A DNA stretch of 64,000 nucleotides from Gari tellinella (Eukaryota > Mollusca > Bivalvia > Cardiida > Psammobiidae), in contig OV277871.1 in the NCBI GenBank assembly GCA_922989275.2, positions 60,967,848 to 61,031,847 of the forward strand. Direction: 5' to 3'. Position 1 is the stretch's first letter, and each line of letters begins with the position of its first letter. Positions 22,038 to 32,371 of the stretch are shown here, piece after piece. The notes beneath the pieces are model-generated. The model had not been told where the DNA came from. It ran no database searches and saw only the letters and a list, made by a program, of their open reading frames with translations. The position numbers were made by a program, and so were the translations under genes.

Positions 22038-23385
22038 TAAAGTTGTATTTCAGAAACAGTTTGATAGTTACAACTGTTTGTGGGCTGTTACTTGTTGATA
22101 TTTTTATTGCTTGAACGTGAACATTCAGTACCCAGCTCTAGGAGCTACGGCCATATCGCACTCTGTCTATTTGATAGTAGGTTTAAATGGCGGTTAACCG
22201 TGGTACATACCATGGTATTCATCTAAAAAACGTGGTACACCGTGGTTTTATATTTTCCGCGGTACCCACCTCTATAAATTAACAAACTTGGAATAGTTAT
22301 TAAGTATTAAAAGGGCAACTAATTACAACAAGGCAGGTAACCATGGCATTTGCTATTTCAGAGTTCTTGCCCTTGTTTTATTTACTTCAAAATTGTAAAT
22401 TAACATATCTAAATAACTATGAAAGATATTAACTTGAAACTTTGAATAGTAACTGTATTTAGTATCAAAAGGGCAACTCATTACAACAAGACAGGTAACC
22501 CCGAGGTTAGTGTATCCAGAGTTATTGCCCTTGTTTTATTTACTTAAAAGTTATAAATTAACATATCTAAATAACTATGAAAGTTATTAACTTGAAACTT
22601 TGAATACTTGTGTTATATCAAAAGGGCAACTCATTCAAACATGAAAGGTGACCAGGGATGTGCCATTCCAGAGTTATTGCCCTTGTTTTTATTTACATAA
22701 AACTTGTAAATTGAAATTTCTCAATAATTACCATAGGTATGTACTTGAAACTTTAAATACTTGTTAAGTATCAAAAGGACAACTCATTACAGGAAGGCAG
22801 GTAACCCTGGGTTTTGTGATTCCAGAGTAATTGCCCTTGTTTTGACTTTTTAGAATGTAATTAGATTTCTCAATAATTACCATAGCTAGGTATTAACTTG
22901 AAACTTTGAATACTTGTTCAGTTTCAAAAGGGCATCACCTTTCAACAAAGCAGATAACCATGGGATTTGTCATTGCAGAGTTATTGCCCTTGTTTGACTC
23001 AGAATTTGTAGATGAAATTATTCAGTAACTGTAGAAAGTTATTAATTTCAAACTTCCAATATATTTGAATACTTGTTTAGTTTCAAAAGGACAACTCATT
23101 ACAACAAGGTAGGTAAAGCAGGCAAAGATATTGTCCTTCTTTTGACTTACAGCTTACTTTAAATGGAATGTAGACTGTCCAAGTATGTTTAAGTTGTTGT
23201 TGCTTACAAACTTCTATGATCGATAGGACATTAAACACCCATACACATTCTTTAAGTTTGAAAAATGTAGCTGTCTCAAGTATATGAAAGTCGAGCGTCC
23301 AGCACTCGTTTGCGGTGCTCTCGTTGAAAATTTAGGGTGGTTTTTTACAAACTTAAACAAAAAAGACAAAAAGTGTAGACCCTGA

Positions 23386-23430
23386 TCAGAGGGCTCCTAG
23401 GAGCCCTCTAATCAGGATCCTCACTGTTGG
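23386..23430. repeat. T6-type palindrome core
   Basis: GTAGACCCTGATCAGAGGGC then TCCTAGGAGCCCTCTAATCA forms an almost perfect hairpin, the same core as at 52865, 54388 and 62880. Confidence 0.6.
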
Positions 23431-23496
23431 CATAGGACTAGTGTACTGTTGACAGGTATATGATTTGTGATACCTTTAATCATACCTGTTTATAGT

Positions 23497-23716
23497 TTTG
23501 AAGACAGTTGACGGCTTAAAGTTGGTTGAAAGTAAAGCAGAATGCATCTTAATTTGCATTCTACTTTACTTTCAGCCTGCTTTAAGCTACCACCTGCTAT
23601 GATATAGAAAGTATCTCTTATATGGTGCATACTCATCACTGTATCAAGTGGAACTATTATCAGAATAAATTTAAGTTGTTAAAAGGTGTACATGTATTTA
23701 TGGAGTAATGGGTTTA
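23497..23716. mobile_element. T1 MITE
   Basis: The core GAAAGTAAAGCAGAATGCAT pairs with GCATTCTACTTTACTTTC. It is followed by CCTGCTTTAAGC, CTATGATATAGAAAGTAT and the end TTTATGGAGTAATGGGTT. Confidence 0.7.
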
Positions 23717-23966
23717 AGACAAATTACTGCTTGAGGTAGAACAAAACTAAACCTATTGGAACTTTCTGCATTAGTTTTGTCTAGCATTAAACAGTAATCT
23801 GTTCAGACATTGGGTATTTCCCCTATCAGAGTATTTTGCATTACTTGTATTACCACACATATCCATCATTTAAAGACAGTGTTCCTGTGAAGAGTCACTT
23901 GATCTATGCCAACAGTGTAGTCCTTGATCACAGGTTTCCTACAGGAGACCATTAATCAGGGTATCT
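23717..23966. other. Spacer with worn palindromes
   Basis: About 23725-23795 is a foldback (AGGTAGAACAAAACTAAACC opposite TTAGTTTTGTCTAGCATTAA). About 23907-23962 is a T6-type core (AACAGTGTAGTCCTTGATCA) into which HINE-B2 inserted. No gene is seen. Confidence 0.45.
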
Positions 23967-25386
23967 ACTTTTTAGCTCACCTGAGCACAAAGTGCTCAAG
24001 GTGAGCTTTTGTGGTCGGTCTTTGTCCGGCGTCCGGCGTGCATCAACAATTTCTTCAAACATCTTCTTCTTCAAAACCGCTTGCCTGATTGCAACCAAAC
24101 TTCACAGGAATGTTCCTTGGGTCCAGCTCTTTCAAATTTGTTCAAAGAATTTGAAACAATGCAGAACTCTGGTTGCCATGGCAACCAAAGTGAAAAAATA
24201 AGGAAATCTTAAAAAATCTTCTTGTCAAAAACCACAAGGGCCAGAGCTTAGATATTTGGCACATAGCATCATCTACAGGTCCTCTATCAAGTTTGTTCAA
24301 AGTTTGACCCTGGGGTCAAAATTGGCCCCACCCCGGGGGTCACCGTTTTACATAGAGTTATATTGTGAAATGTTCAAACATCTTCTTCTTCAAAACTACA
24401 TGCCTGATTGCAACCAAACTTCACAGGAATGTTCCTTGGGTCCAGCTCTTTCAAAGTTGTTCAAAGAATTTGAAACAATGCAGAACTCTGGTTGCCATGG
24501 CAACCAAAGTGAAAAAATAAGGAAATCTTAAAAAATCTTCTTGTCAAAAACCACAAGGGCCAGAGCTTAGATATTTGGTACATAGCATCATCTATAGGTC
24601 CTCTATCAAGATTGTTCAAAGTTTGACCCTGGGGTCAAAATTGGCCCCACCCCGGGGGTCACCGTTTTACATAGAATTATATAATGAAATGTTCAAACAT
24701 TTTTTCTCTGAAACCATTATGGCCAGAGCTTTTATATTTGGCAATGTGTAATGTCTAGAGGTCCATCACATATGTTGATGAATTGTTTCTGGTCTGTTGA
24801 ATATCTGGGTCACTGGAGCTAAAAATAGATTTTTTCAATGAAATCTTTAAAAATCTTTTCTTGCCTGAAACCAAAATACACTGAGCTTAGATATTTTGCA
24901 CATAGCATCGTCTACAGGTCCTCTATCAAATTTGTTCAAATTTTGCCACTGGGGTCAAAATTGGCCTGCCCCGGGGGTCGCCATTTTACATTGAGTTATA
25001 TAGTGAAATTTTAAAACACATTTTTCTTTGAAACCAATATGGCTAGAGCTTAGATATTTTGTATGATGTAATGTCAAGAGTTCTTTCACATATGTTGATG
25101 AATTGGTTCCGGTCTGTTGCATATCTGGGTCACCAGAGCTAAAAATAGAATTTTTTTTCAATGAAAACTTTAAAAATCTTCTTGTCTGAAACCATAGTAC
25201 ACTGAGCTTAGATATTTGGCACATAGCATCGTCTACAGGTCCTGTATCAAGAGCATTCATATTATGTCCCTGGGGTCAAAAGTGACCTCGCCCGTGGGTC
25301 AAAGTTTCACAAATCTTCTTTTCTGAAATCACTGACCCGTCACCATGTACAGGTGAGCGATTAAGGGCCATTCTGGCCCTCTTGTT
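23967..25386 (+). mobile_element. HINE-B2
   Basis: The 5' hairpin is GCTCACCTGAGCACAAAGTG/CTCAAGGTGAGC. Two copies of the CTGATTGCAACCAAACTTCA unit are followed by B-type compound units. It ends ACAGGTGAGCGATTAAGGGC, hairpin GGGCCATTCTGGCCC, CTCTTGTT. It is very similar to the copies at 7356 and 38456, which suggests recent amplification of B2. Confidence 0.8.
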
Positions 25387-25392
25387 TCTCAT

Positions 25393-27716
25393 TAACTCAC
25401 CTGAGCCAAAGGCTCAAGGTGAGCTATTGGGATGGCCCTGTGCCCGTCGTCGTGCGTTGTCCGTCGTCGTTAACAATTGCTTCAAATGACATTTCCTCCT
25501 ATACCGCTTGACAGATTTCAACTAAACTTTACAGGAATGTTTCTTGGGTCAAGCTCTTTCAAATGTGTTCAAAGAATTAAAAACAATGTAGAACTCTGGT
25601 TGCCATGGCAACCAAAGTGAAAAAAAAAGGAAATCTTAAAAAATCTTCTTGTCTGAAACTACAAGGGCCAGAACTTAGATATTTGGCACATAGCATCATC
25701 TACAGGTCCTCTATCAAGTTTGTTCAAATTATGCCCCTGGGGTCAAAATTGGCCCCACCCCGGGGGTCACAGTTTTACATAGAGTTATATAGTGAAATTT
25801 TCAAACATCTTCTCCTCTGAAACTAATATGGCCAGAGCTTTGATATTGGGTATGGTGACACTTCTAAATATCCTTTACGTATTTTGTTCAAATGGCTCCG
25901 GTCTGTTGCATATCTAGGTCACAGGGGCTAAAAATAGATTTTTTCTATAAAAACTTAAAAAATCTTCTTGTCCGAAACTACAAGGACCAGAGCTTAGATA
26001 TTTGGCACATAGCATCATCTACAGGTCCTCTATCAAGTTTGTTCAAATTATGCCCCTGGGGTCAAAATAGGCTCCACCCCGGGGGTCACAGTTTTACATA
26101 AAGTTATATAGTGAAATTTTCAAACATCTTGTTCTCTGAAACAAATATGGCCAAAGCTTTGATATTGGGTATGGTGACACGTCTAAATACCCTATACCTG
26201 GTTTGTTCAAATGGTTCCGGTCTGTTGCATATCTAGGTCACAGGAGCTAAAAATAGATTTTTAGCTTGCCTGTTCGTAGAACAGCAGAGCTAATGCCATA
26301 CCCCCGGCGTGGGCGTGAGCGTGAGCGTGGCCAAGGTTAAAGTTTTTTGGACGGGTTGTTTTAAAGCTTAATATTTGTGCTAGGGTTATGAAATTTTGTA
26401 TGGAGGTTCATTTGGGGTTAAACATTGATGTTATGATGTTGGAATTTAAAAATAATTTTAATTTATGTCAATTTTCGACATGTTTTGGACTTAGGTTTTT
26501 CGACTTCAAATCACCACGTTAAAGTTTTTTGGACGGGTTGTTTTAAAGCTAAATATTTGTGCTAGGGTTATGAAATTTTGTATGGAGGTTCATTTGGGGT
26601 TAAACATTGATGTTATGATGTTGGAATTTAAAAATAATTTTAATTTTTGTCAATTTTCCACATGTTTCGGACTTGGGTTTATCGACTTCAAATCACCACG
26701 TTCAAGTTTTTTGGACGGGTTGTTTTAAAGCTTAATATTTGTGCTAGGGTTATGAAATTTTGTATGGAGGTTCATTTGGGGTTAAACATTGATGTTATGA
26801 TGTTGGAATTTAAAAATAATTTTAATGTATGTCAATTTGTGACATGTTTTGGACTTAGGTTTTTCGACTACAAACCACCAGGTTAAAGTTTTTTGGACGA
26901 GTTGTTTTAAAGTTTAATACTTGTGCTAGGGTGCTTAAATTTTGTATGGAGGTTCATTAGGGTTCAAACATTGATGTGATGAAGTTGAAATTTAAAATAA
27001 TTTTAATTTTTGTAAATATTTGACACGCTTTGGACTTAGGTGTTTTCCTACTAAACACCAGGTTAAAGGTGGGTTGTTTAAAGTTTAATGAAACTAGACT
27101 AAGACTCAACATTAATTTAATAATAGTTCTAAACTGAATATTGATTTTCTTTTGATACAAGATGTTTTTTAGACTTAAACTTTAAACAGGCGAGCATCAG
27201 GTGGCTTTGACACCCATTGCCTGAACTACAAGGGCCAGAGCTTAGATATTTGACACATAGCATCATCTACAGGTCCTCTATCAAGTTTGTTCAAATTATG
27301 CCCCTGGGGTCAAAATTGGCCCCACCCCGGGGTCACAGTTTTACATAGAGTTATATAGTGAAATTTTCAAACATCTTCTCTGAAACTAATATGGCCAGAG
27401 CTTTGATATTCTGCATGGTGACACTTCTAGATGTCATTTAACTTATTTTGTTCAAATGGTTCCAGTCTGTTGCATATGTAGGTCACAGGAGCTAAAAATA
27501 GATTTTTTCAATGGAAACTTAAAAAAATCTTCTGGTCTAAAACCCTAGTACCCTGATCTTAGATATTTGGCACATAACATCATCTACAGGTCCTCTATCA
27601 AGATTGTTCAAATTATGCCCCTTGGGTAAAAAATGACCCCGTCCTGGACATAAATCATTATCTCCATTTTGTCAGCTATTCTCAGGTGAGCGAAATATGC
27701 CCCATGGGGCTCTTGT
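25393..27716 (+). mobile_element. HINE-B1 containing HINE-H
   Basis: CTCACCTGAGCC-AAA-GGCTCAAGGTGAGC begins at about 25396. Compound B units run to 26257, where HINE-H interrupts after CTAAAAATAGATTTT, and resume at about 27220 with CTGAACTACAAGGGCCAGAG. It closes CTCAGGTGAGCGAAATATGC, palindrome GCCCCATGGGGC, CTCTTGTT. Its end is 259 bp before exon C. Confidence 0.78.
26258..27219 (+). mobile_element. HINE-H
   Basis: The 5' hairpin is GCTTGCCTGTTCGTAGAACAGCAGAGC, followed by CCCCCGGCGTGGGCGTGAGC. Three good units and a fourth diverged one of about 181 bp read TTAAAGTTTTTTGGACGGGT ... TTGGAATTTAAAAATAATTT. The end carries AACAGGCGAGC, the inverse of the terminus, then a short hairpin GGTGGCTTTGACACC and CATTG. 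The usual CTTGTT is absent, and about 30 bp of the host are missing at the right junction. Confidence 0.68.
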
Positions 27717-27975
27717 TTTAAAATATACTTGTATAGAGAAATCAACCAGAAATTGTCAGAAATGGACTAAACCTAATTTGTAACTGAGAATTGCGCATTT
27801 CTAAGGGTCAGTCATATGCCTCTTTAATTGAAAACTGCATATTCATGTTCTATTGAGTCAGAGTGGCCACAATATTAGCTGTATTGATATGCTTTTCTAG
27901 TTTGTTACTAATATAACTATGTGTTTATTATGTTAATACAAATATACTCATTTGGTTGTGTACCTGGTATTGCAG

Positions 27976-28077
27976 TATCATACGACACTGATGACCGCTA
28001 CGACAGGTCAAGACGGCGTATGACAGATGATGACGACACGGTCCTCGACAACAACAGTGTGAACAGTCAGGATCAAG
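27976..28077 (+). CDS. Fmr1: FMR1/FXR exon C: first Arg-rich cluster
   Basis: The acceptor is CCTGGTATTGCAG before 27976 and the donor is GATCAAG|GTGGGT after 28077. The exon is 102 bp, phase 1 at both ends. It encodes SYDTDDRYDRSRRR, MTDDDDTVLDNNSVNSQDQ. An Arg cluster followed by T-D-rich sequence and a V-L/M-D motif matches the RRRRSRRRRTDEDAVLMDG region of vertebrate FXR1/FXR2. That region is a disordered, basic, phosphorylation-prone tail, and in vertebrates it is subject to alternative splicing. Skipping the exon would keep frame. Confidence 0.85.
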
Positions 28078-28109
28078 GTGGGTTATCTCAGCACGGCTTT
28101 ATCATTAGC

Positions 28110-28250
28110 CTTACCCCATTACTCCATAGCTTGTGTCTAGTTTTAAAGACATGGTGAATACTTAACGCAGTTAAGAAATAAAGCAGAGTGCAGCTTTTGT
28201 GCATTCTGTTACTTTCAGCCTGCTTAAAGCTACCGTCTGCTAGGATATAA
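28110..28250. mobile_element. T1 MITE, right part missing or displaced by HINE-E
   Basis: ACCCCATTACTCCATAGCTT, then GAAATAAAGCAGAGTGCAGC with GCATTCTGTTACTTTCAGCC, and CTGCTAGGATATAAT, at which HINE-E begins. Confidence 0.65.
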
Positions 28251-29635
28251 TTTTTAGCTCACCTGAGCACAAAGTGCTCAAGGTGAGCTATTGTGATCGG
28301 TCGTCGTACGTCGGTGTTGGTGTTGGTGTCGGTGTTGTCTGTTCACAATTTGTTTCAAATAACTTCTTCTCTGAAACCAATGGCCCAATTTTAACAAAAC
28401 TCAGTCAGATACATACAGTAGTTGTGAGCTTCAAAAGTTGTTAAAAAAAAGTAGGTGGGGCCGTCAGTCTTGTTGCCATGGCAACCATGCACGATATCTA
28501 AAAAAAATCTTCTTCTCAAGAACGACTGCTCCGATTTACATTTGGTTTTCACCAAAATGTTTCTCAATTAATATACTTTCAAAATTGATAAAAGATTTTT
28601 GATCCGTCAAAAAACATGGCCGCCACAGGGCGTGGTCATTTTCCATATTTACGTAATATTGACAACTATAGTAAAAACTTTAAACATCTTCTTGTCAATA
28701 ACTATAAGTCCTAGGACAACCAAATTGCACATGTAGCATCAGGGCTTATCAGTTTTACATAGACTTATATAGGAATAAACCTTTAAAACTCTTCTTCTCT
28801 GAAACCCTTAGACCCAGACCTTTTATATTTGGCATCTAGCTTTGCCTAATGGTCCTCTACCAAGAGTGTTTAAATCATGACCTCCGGGTCAAAAATGGCC
28901 CCGCCATGGGGCTTATCAGTTTTACATAGACTTATATTGGAATAAACCTTTAAAACTCATCTTCTCTGAAGCCCTAAGACCCAGACCTTTTATATTTGGT
29001 ATCTAGCTTTGCCTTATGGTCCTCTACCAAGATTGTTCAAACCATGACCTCCGGGTCAAAAATGGCCCCGCCCGGGGCTTATCAGTTTTTCATAGGAAAA
29101 CCTTTAAAACTCTTCTTCTCTAAAAATGGCCCCGCCCAGGGACTTATCAGTTTTACATAGACTCATATTGGAATAAACCTTTAAAACTCTTCTTCTCTGA
29201 AACCCCAAGACCCAGACCTTTTATATTTGGCATCTAGCTTTGCTTTATGGTCCTCTACCAAGATTGTTCAAATCATGACCCCCGGATAAAAAATGGCCCT
29301 GCCCCGGGGCTTATAAGTTTTACAAAGACTTATGTAGTAAAACCTTTAAAAATCTTCTTCTCTGAAACCGTAAGGCCCATACCTTTTATATTTGGCATCT
29401 AGCTTTGCCTTATGGTCCTCTACCAAAATTGTTCAAATCATGACCCCAGGGTCAAAAATTGCCCCGCCTTGGGGCTTATCAGTTTTATATAGACTTCTAC
29501 AGGAAAACCTAATTCCGAGTTGTTTCAGTTTCATGCAACAGTCCAAATACATGCAATGACAAACTTCATTATGCATCGAGTATAACACAATAGTTCCTCA
29601 GGTGAGCGATTTAGGGCCGCTTGTGGCTCTTGTTT
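28251..29635 (+). mobile_element. HINE-E, first copy
   Basis: It starts TTTTTAGCTCACCTGAGCAC with CTCAAGGTGAGC, followed by a GTTGGTGTCG microsatellite in place of CCGTC. Interior units read GGGCTTATCAGTTTTACATA ... TCTTCTTCTCTGAAACCC ... TTATATTTGGCATCTAGCTT. The 3' end is CTCAGGTGAGCGATTTAGGG, hairpin GGGCCGCTTGTGGCTC, CTTGTT. Confidence 0.78.
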
Positions 29636-29637
29636 TT

Positions 29638-30914
29638 TATTAGCTAACCTCAAGGTGAGCTATTGTGATCGGTCGCCATACGTCGGTGTTGGTGTTGGTG
29701 TCGGTGTCGGTGTAGTCTGTTCACAATTTGTTTCAAATAACTTCTTCTCTGAAACCAATGGCCCAATTTTAACCAAACTTGGTCAGATACATACTGTAGT
29801 TGTGAGCTTCAAAAATTGTTCAAAAAAAGTGGGTGGGGCAATCGGTCTTGTCGCCATGGCAACCATGCACGATATCTAAAAAAAATCTTCTTATCGAAAA
29901 CTACTGGTCCGATTTCAATTTCGATTTTTACACCAAAATGTTTCTCAGTTAATATACTTTCAAAATTGTTCAAAGAATTTTGATCCGTCAAAAAACATGG
30001 CCGCCAGAGGGCGTGGTCATTTTCCGAATTTACGTAATATTGACAACTAAAGTCAAAACTTTAAACATCTTCTTGTCAATAACTATAAGTCCTATGACAA
30101 CCAAATTTCACATGTAGCATCATGTTGTGAACCTTTAGCAAGATTGTTCAAATAATGACCCTCGGGTCAAAAATGGCCCCGCCCGGGGCTTATCAGTTTT
30201 TCATAGAAAAACCTTTAAAACTCTTCTTCTCTAAAACTGTATGCCCTAGACCTTTTATATTTGGTATGTAACTTTGCCTTATGGACCTCTACTGAAAGTG
30301 TTCAAATCATGACCCCAGGGTCAAAAATGGCCCCGCCCTGGGGCTTATCAGTTTTACATAGACTTATATAAGAAAACCTTTAAAAAACTTTCTCTCTGAA
30401 ACCGTAGGGCCCAGACCTTTTATATTTGGCATCTAGCTTTGCCTTATGGTCCTTTACCAAGATTGTTCAAATCATGACCCCAGGGTCAAAAATGGCCCCG
30501 CCCGGGGCTTATCAGTTTTACATAGACTTATATAGGAATAAACTTTTAAAACTCTTCTTCTCTGAAACCCTAAGACCCAGACCTTTTATATTTGGCATTA
30601 TATTTGGCATCTAGCTTTGCCTTATGGTCCTCTACCAAGATTGTTCAATTCATGACCCCCGGATCAAAAATGGCCCTGCCCCGGGGCTTATAAGTTTTTC
30701 AAAGACTTATGTAGTAAAACCTTTAAAACTCTTCTTCTCTTAAATGGTCCTCTACCAAGATTGTTCAAATCATGACCCCAGGGTCAAAAATGGACCCGCC
30801 CCGGGGCTTATCAGTTTTACATAGACTTATACAGGAAAACTTAATTTTGAGTTGTTTCAGTTTCATGCAACAGTCCACATACATGCAATGACAAACTTCA
30901 TTATGCATTGAGTA
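29638..30914 (+). mobile_element. HINE-E, second copy, 3' end lost
   Basis: It begins almost directly after the previous copy (TTATTAGCTAACCTCAAGGT, a worn hairpin). The microsatellite GGTGTTGGTGTCGGTGTCGG follows, then at least four E units. It breaks at ATGCATTGAGTA, where unrelated sequence begins; the first copy continues from this point to its terminus. Confidence 0.72.
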
Positions 30915-31945
30915 CCGTCATTTCCCAAGTATTGTGCGCATCTGTGTATAACACGCACCCTTATTTTCAGGGTTAAATGTCTGGAAAAAAACTTTTCCCA
31001 AGGTTTTGGTCAGCCGTCGTACGCACGATTTCTCCTGCTGAACCCAGTTGTTTTTAAATGAAGAGAGTTCCGTAGGCATACTTTAGGACCAAGAAAATCC
31101 GTTAAATATGTGATAATTACAAGTATTCTGATAGTCAGGGGTGAAATCCGCCCTTCGAAGTTCCAAAAAATAAGGTGTGACTGTGTTTCAAATGCTGGAA
31201 ACGAAACCAGACATATTTTTATGGGCATACTTAATTTTCATTTCAGAACAGGAACGGAATATGTTCCTGATTAGAATCACCCCACATTATTCTGTGTAAG
31301 TTTGTAGATGTGATTATTAGGATTAAAATATATAAATACTAAACATTTATTGTATCGAATTATTTCATCATTAGCATTTATTGAATTATGAAAAAATACG
31401 GTAGAATACGAATGTTTCGAAAAAGTTACAAAAAGTTTCGCTCTGAAAATCGAGTGCCGCAAATCAAAAGAATAATCCGGAAATAGTAAATTTGATTATG
31501 CGCAGTTCGGGCCAGTGACGCTTTGTTTCTACGATGCAACCAGAGTTAAGTTTACTTAGGATTTCATGCAATAATTATGAATAACAACTTGTTTATTCAC
31601 TTTATTTCTCTCTCAGTTCAAAATGCCTTACCGATTTAGATTGTATTAGATACTGTACGTAACGACTAACGTGCTCCCTCGAAAGAAGCTTCAAATAATT
31701 AGGGCTTGCATTCTCAGATCGGAGACTAATTCTAATAACTTATAAGCAATCAAGTGTCATAACATCAACAGTTTACACCCGGACAATCATAACTGATTAT
31801 AATTGGGGTCACTAGCGTGTCATCTCCAATAAACAGCCCTAATCCCCGGCTATGGGAGGTGTCAATTAAAGCCCTGCAGCGTATTGCGCAATCTTAACAC
31901 ATCGGCCTACGGGCGCTAACCGTTGGTCAAGGTAGGCTTTAGAGC
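30915..31945. other. Unassigned block, possible end of an unknown transposon
   Basis: It begins CCGTCATTTCCCAAGTATTG, then TGCGCATCTGTGTATAACAC, a terminus-like motif, but I found no inverted partner. The rest is not repetitive within this window. Short minus-strand frames at 31010-31228 and 31277-31462 match nothing I recognise. About 31790-31940 is less AT-rich (CCGGCTATGGGAGGTGTCAA, CATCGGCCTACGGGCGCTAA). Confidence 0.4.
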
Positions 31946-32371
31946 ATAGGTGACCCTCTACCAGATTTCTTAAAATAAATTTGTTATCTTAAAAAACATG
32001 GCTGCCAGTGGGTGGGGCAAGTTTTCCTTAAAATTACTGTATAGTAAAATCTTTTTGTCTGAAACTACATGTCCAAATTGAAAATAACTTTACACAAATG
32101 ATCCATTGATGACCCTCTACCAGATTTCTTAAACTAATTATGTCATCTTTAAAAACATGGCCGCCAGTGGGTGGGGTAAATTTTCCTTTTATTACTGTAT
32201 AGTAAAAACTTTAAAAATCTTCTTCTCTGAAACTACTTGTCCGATTTGAAAATAATTTTACACAAATGATCCATTGATTACCCTCTACCAGATTTCTTAA
32301 AATAATTTTGTTATCATACAAAACATGGCCGCCAGTGGGTTGGGCAAGTTTTCCTTATATTACTGTTTAGA
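31946..32371 (+). mobile_element. HINE-C interior fragment
   Basis: Two and a half roughly 165-bp C units (GACCCTCTACCAGATTTCTT ... ACATGGCCGCCAGTGGGTGG) without either terminus. HINE-F is inserted at the right edge. Confidence 0.7.

Larger units (their letters stand above)
16585..22274. mobile_element. hAT-like non-autonomous element, 8-bp TSD, stuffed with later insertions
   Basis: The left end is TAGAGGTTGGCGGTTTAACC and the right end is GCGGTACCCACCTCTA. Both flanks carry the identical octamer TAAATTAA (16577-16584 and 22275-22282). Subterminal ACCACGGTAC and GTGGTACACCGTGG repeats are present. The 8-bp duplication and TAGAGGTGGG-like ends fit hAT elements. Once the HINEs at 16653-20390 and 20935-22037 are removed, about 0.85 kb of core remains (16585-16652, 20391-20934, 22038-22274) with no transposase frame. 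Confidence 0.75.
16308..23325 (+). mobile_element. HINE-F, split by a hAT-like transposon
   Basis: The 5' hairpin is GCTCAACTTTTTCGAAAAGTCGAGC, followed by CGTCACCCTGTCGTCTGCGT. The interior units read ATCAAAAGGGCAACTCATTA ... GAGTTATTGCCCTTGTTTTA. They stop at 16576, resume at 22283 and run to the 3' end. That end is AAAGTCGAGCGTCCAGCACT, forming a hairpin AGCAC(T)CG/CGGTGCT, then CTCGTT. The terminal sequence differs from families A to E but the plan is the same. Intact comparison: 32372-34637. Confidence 0.78.
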
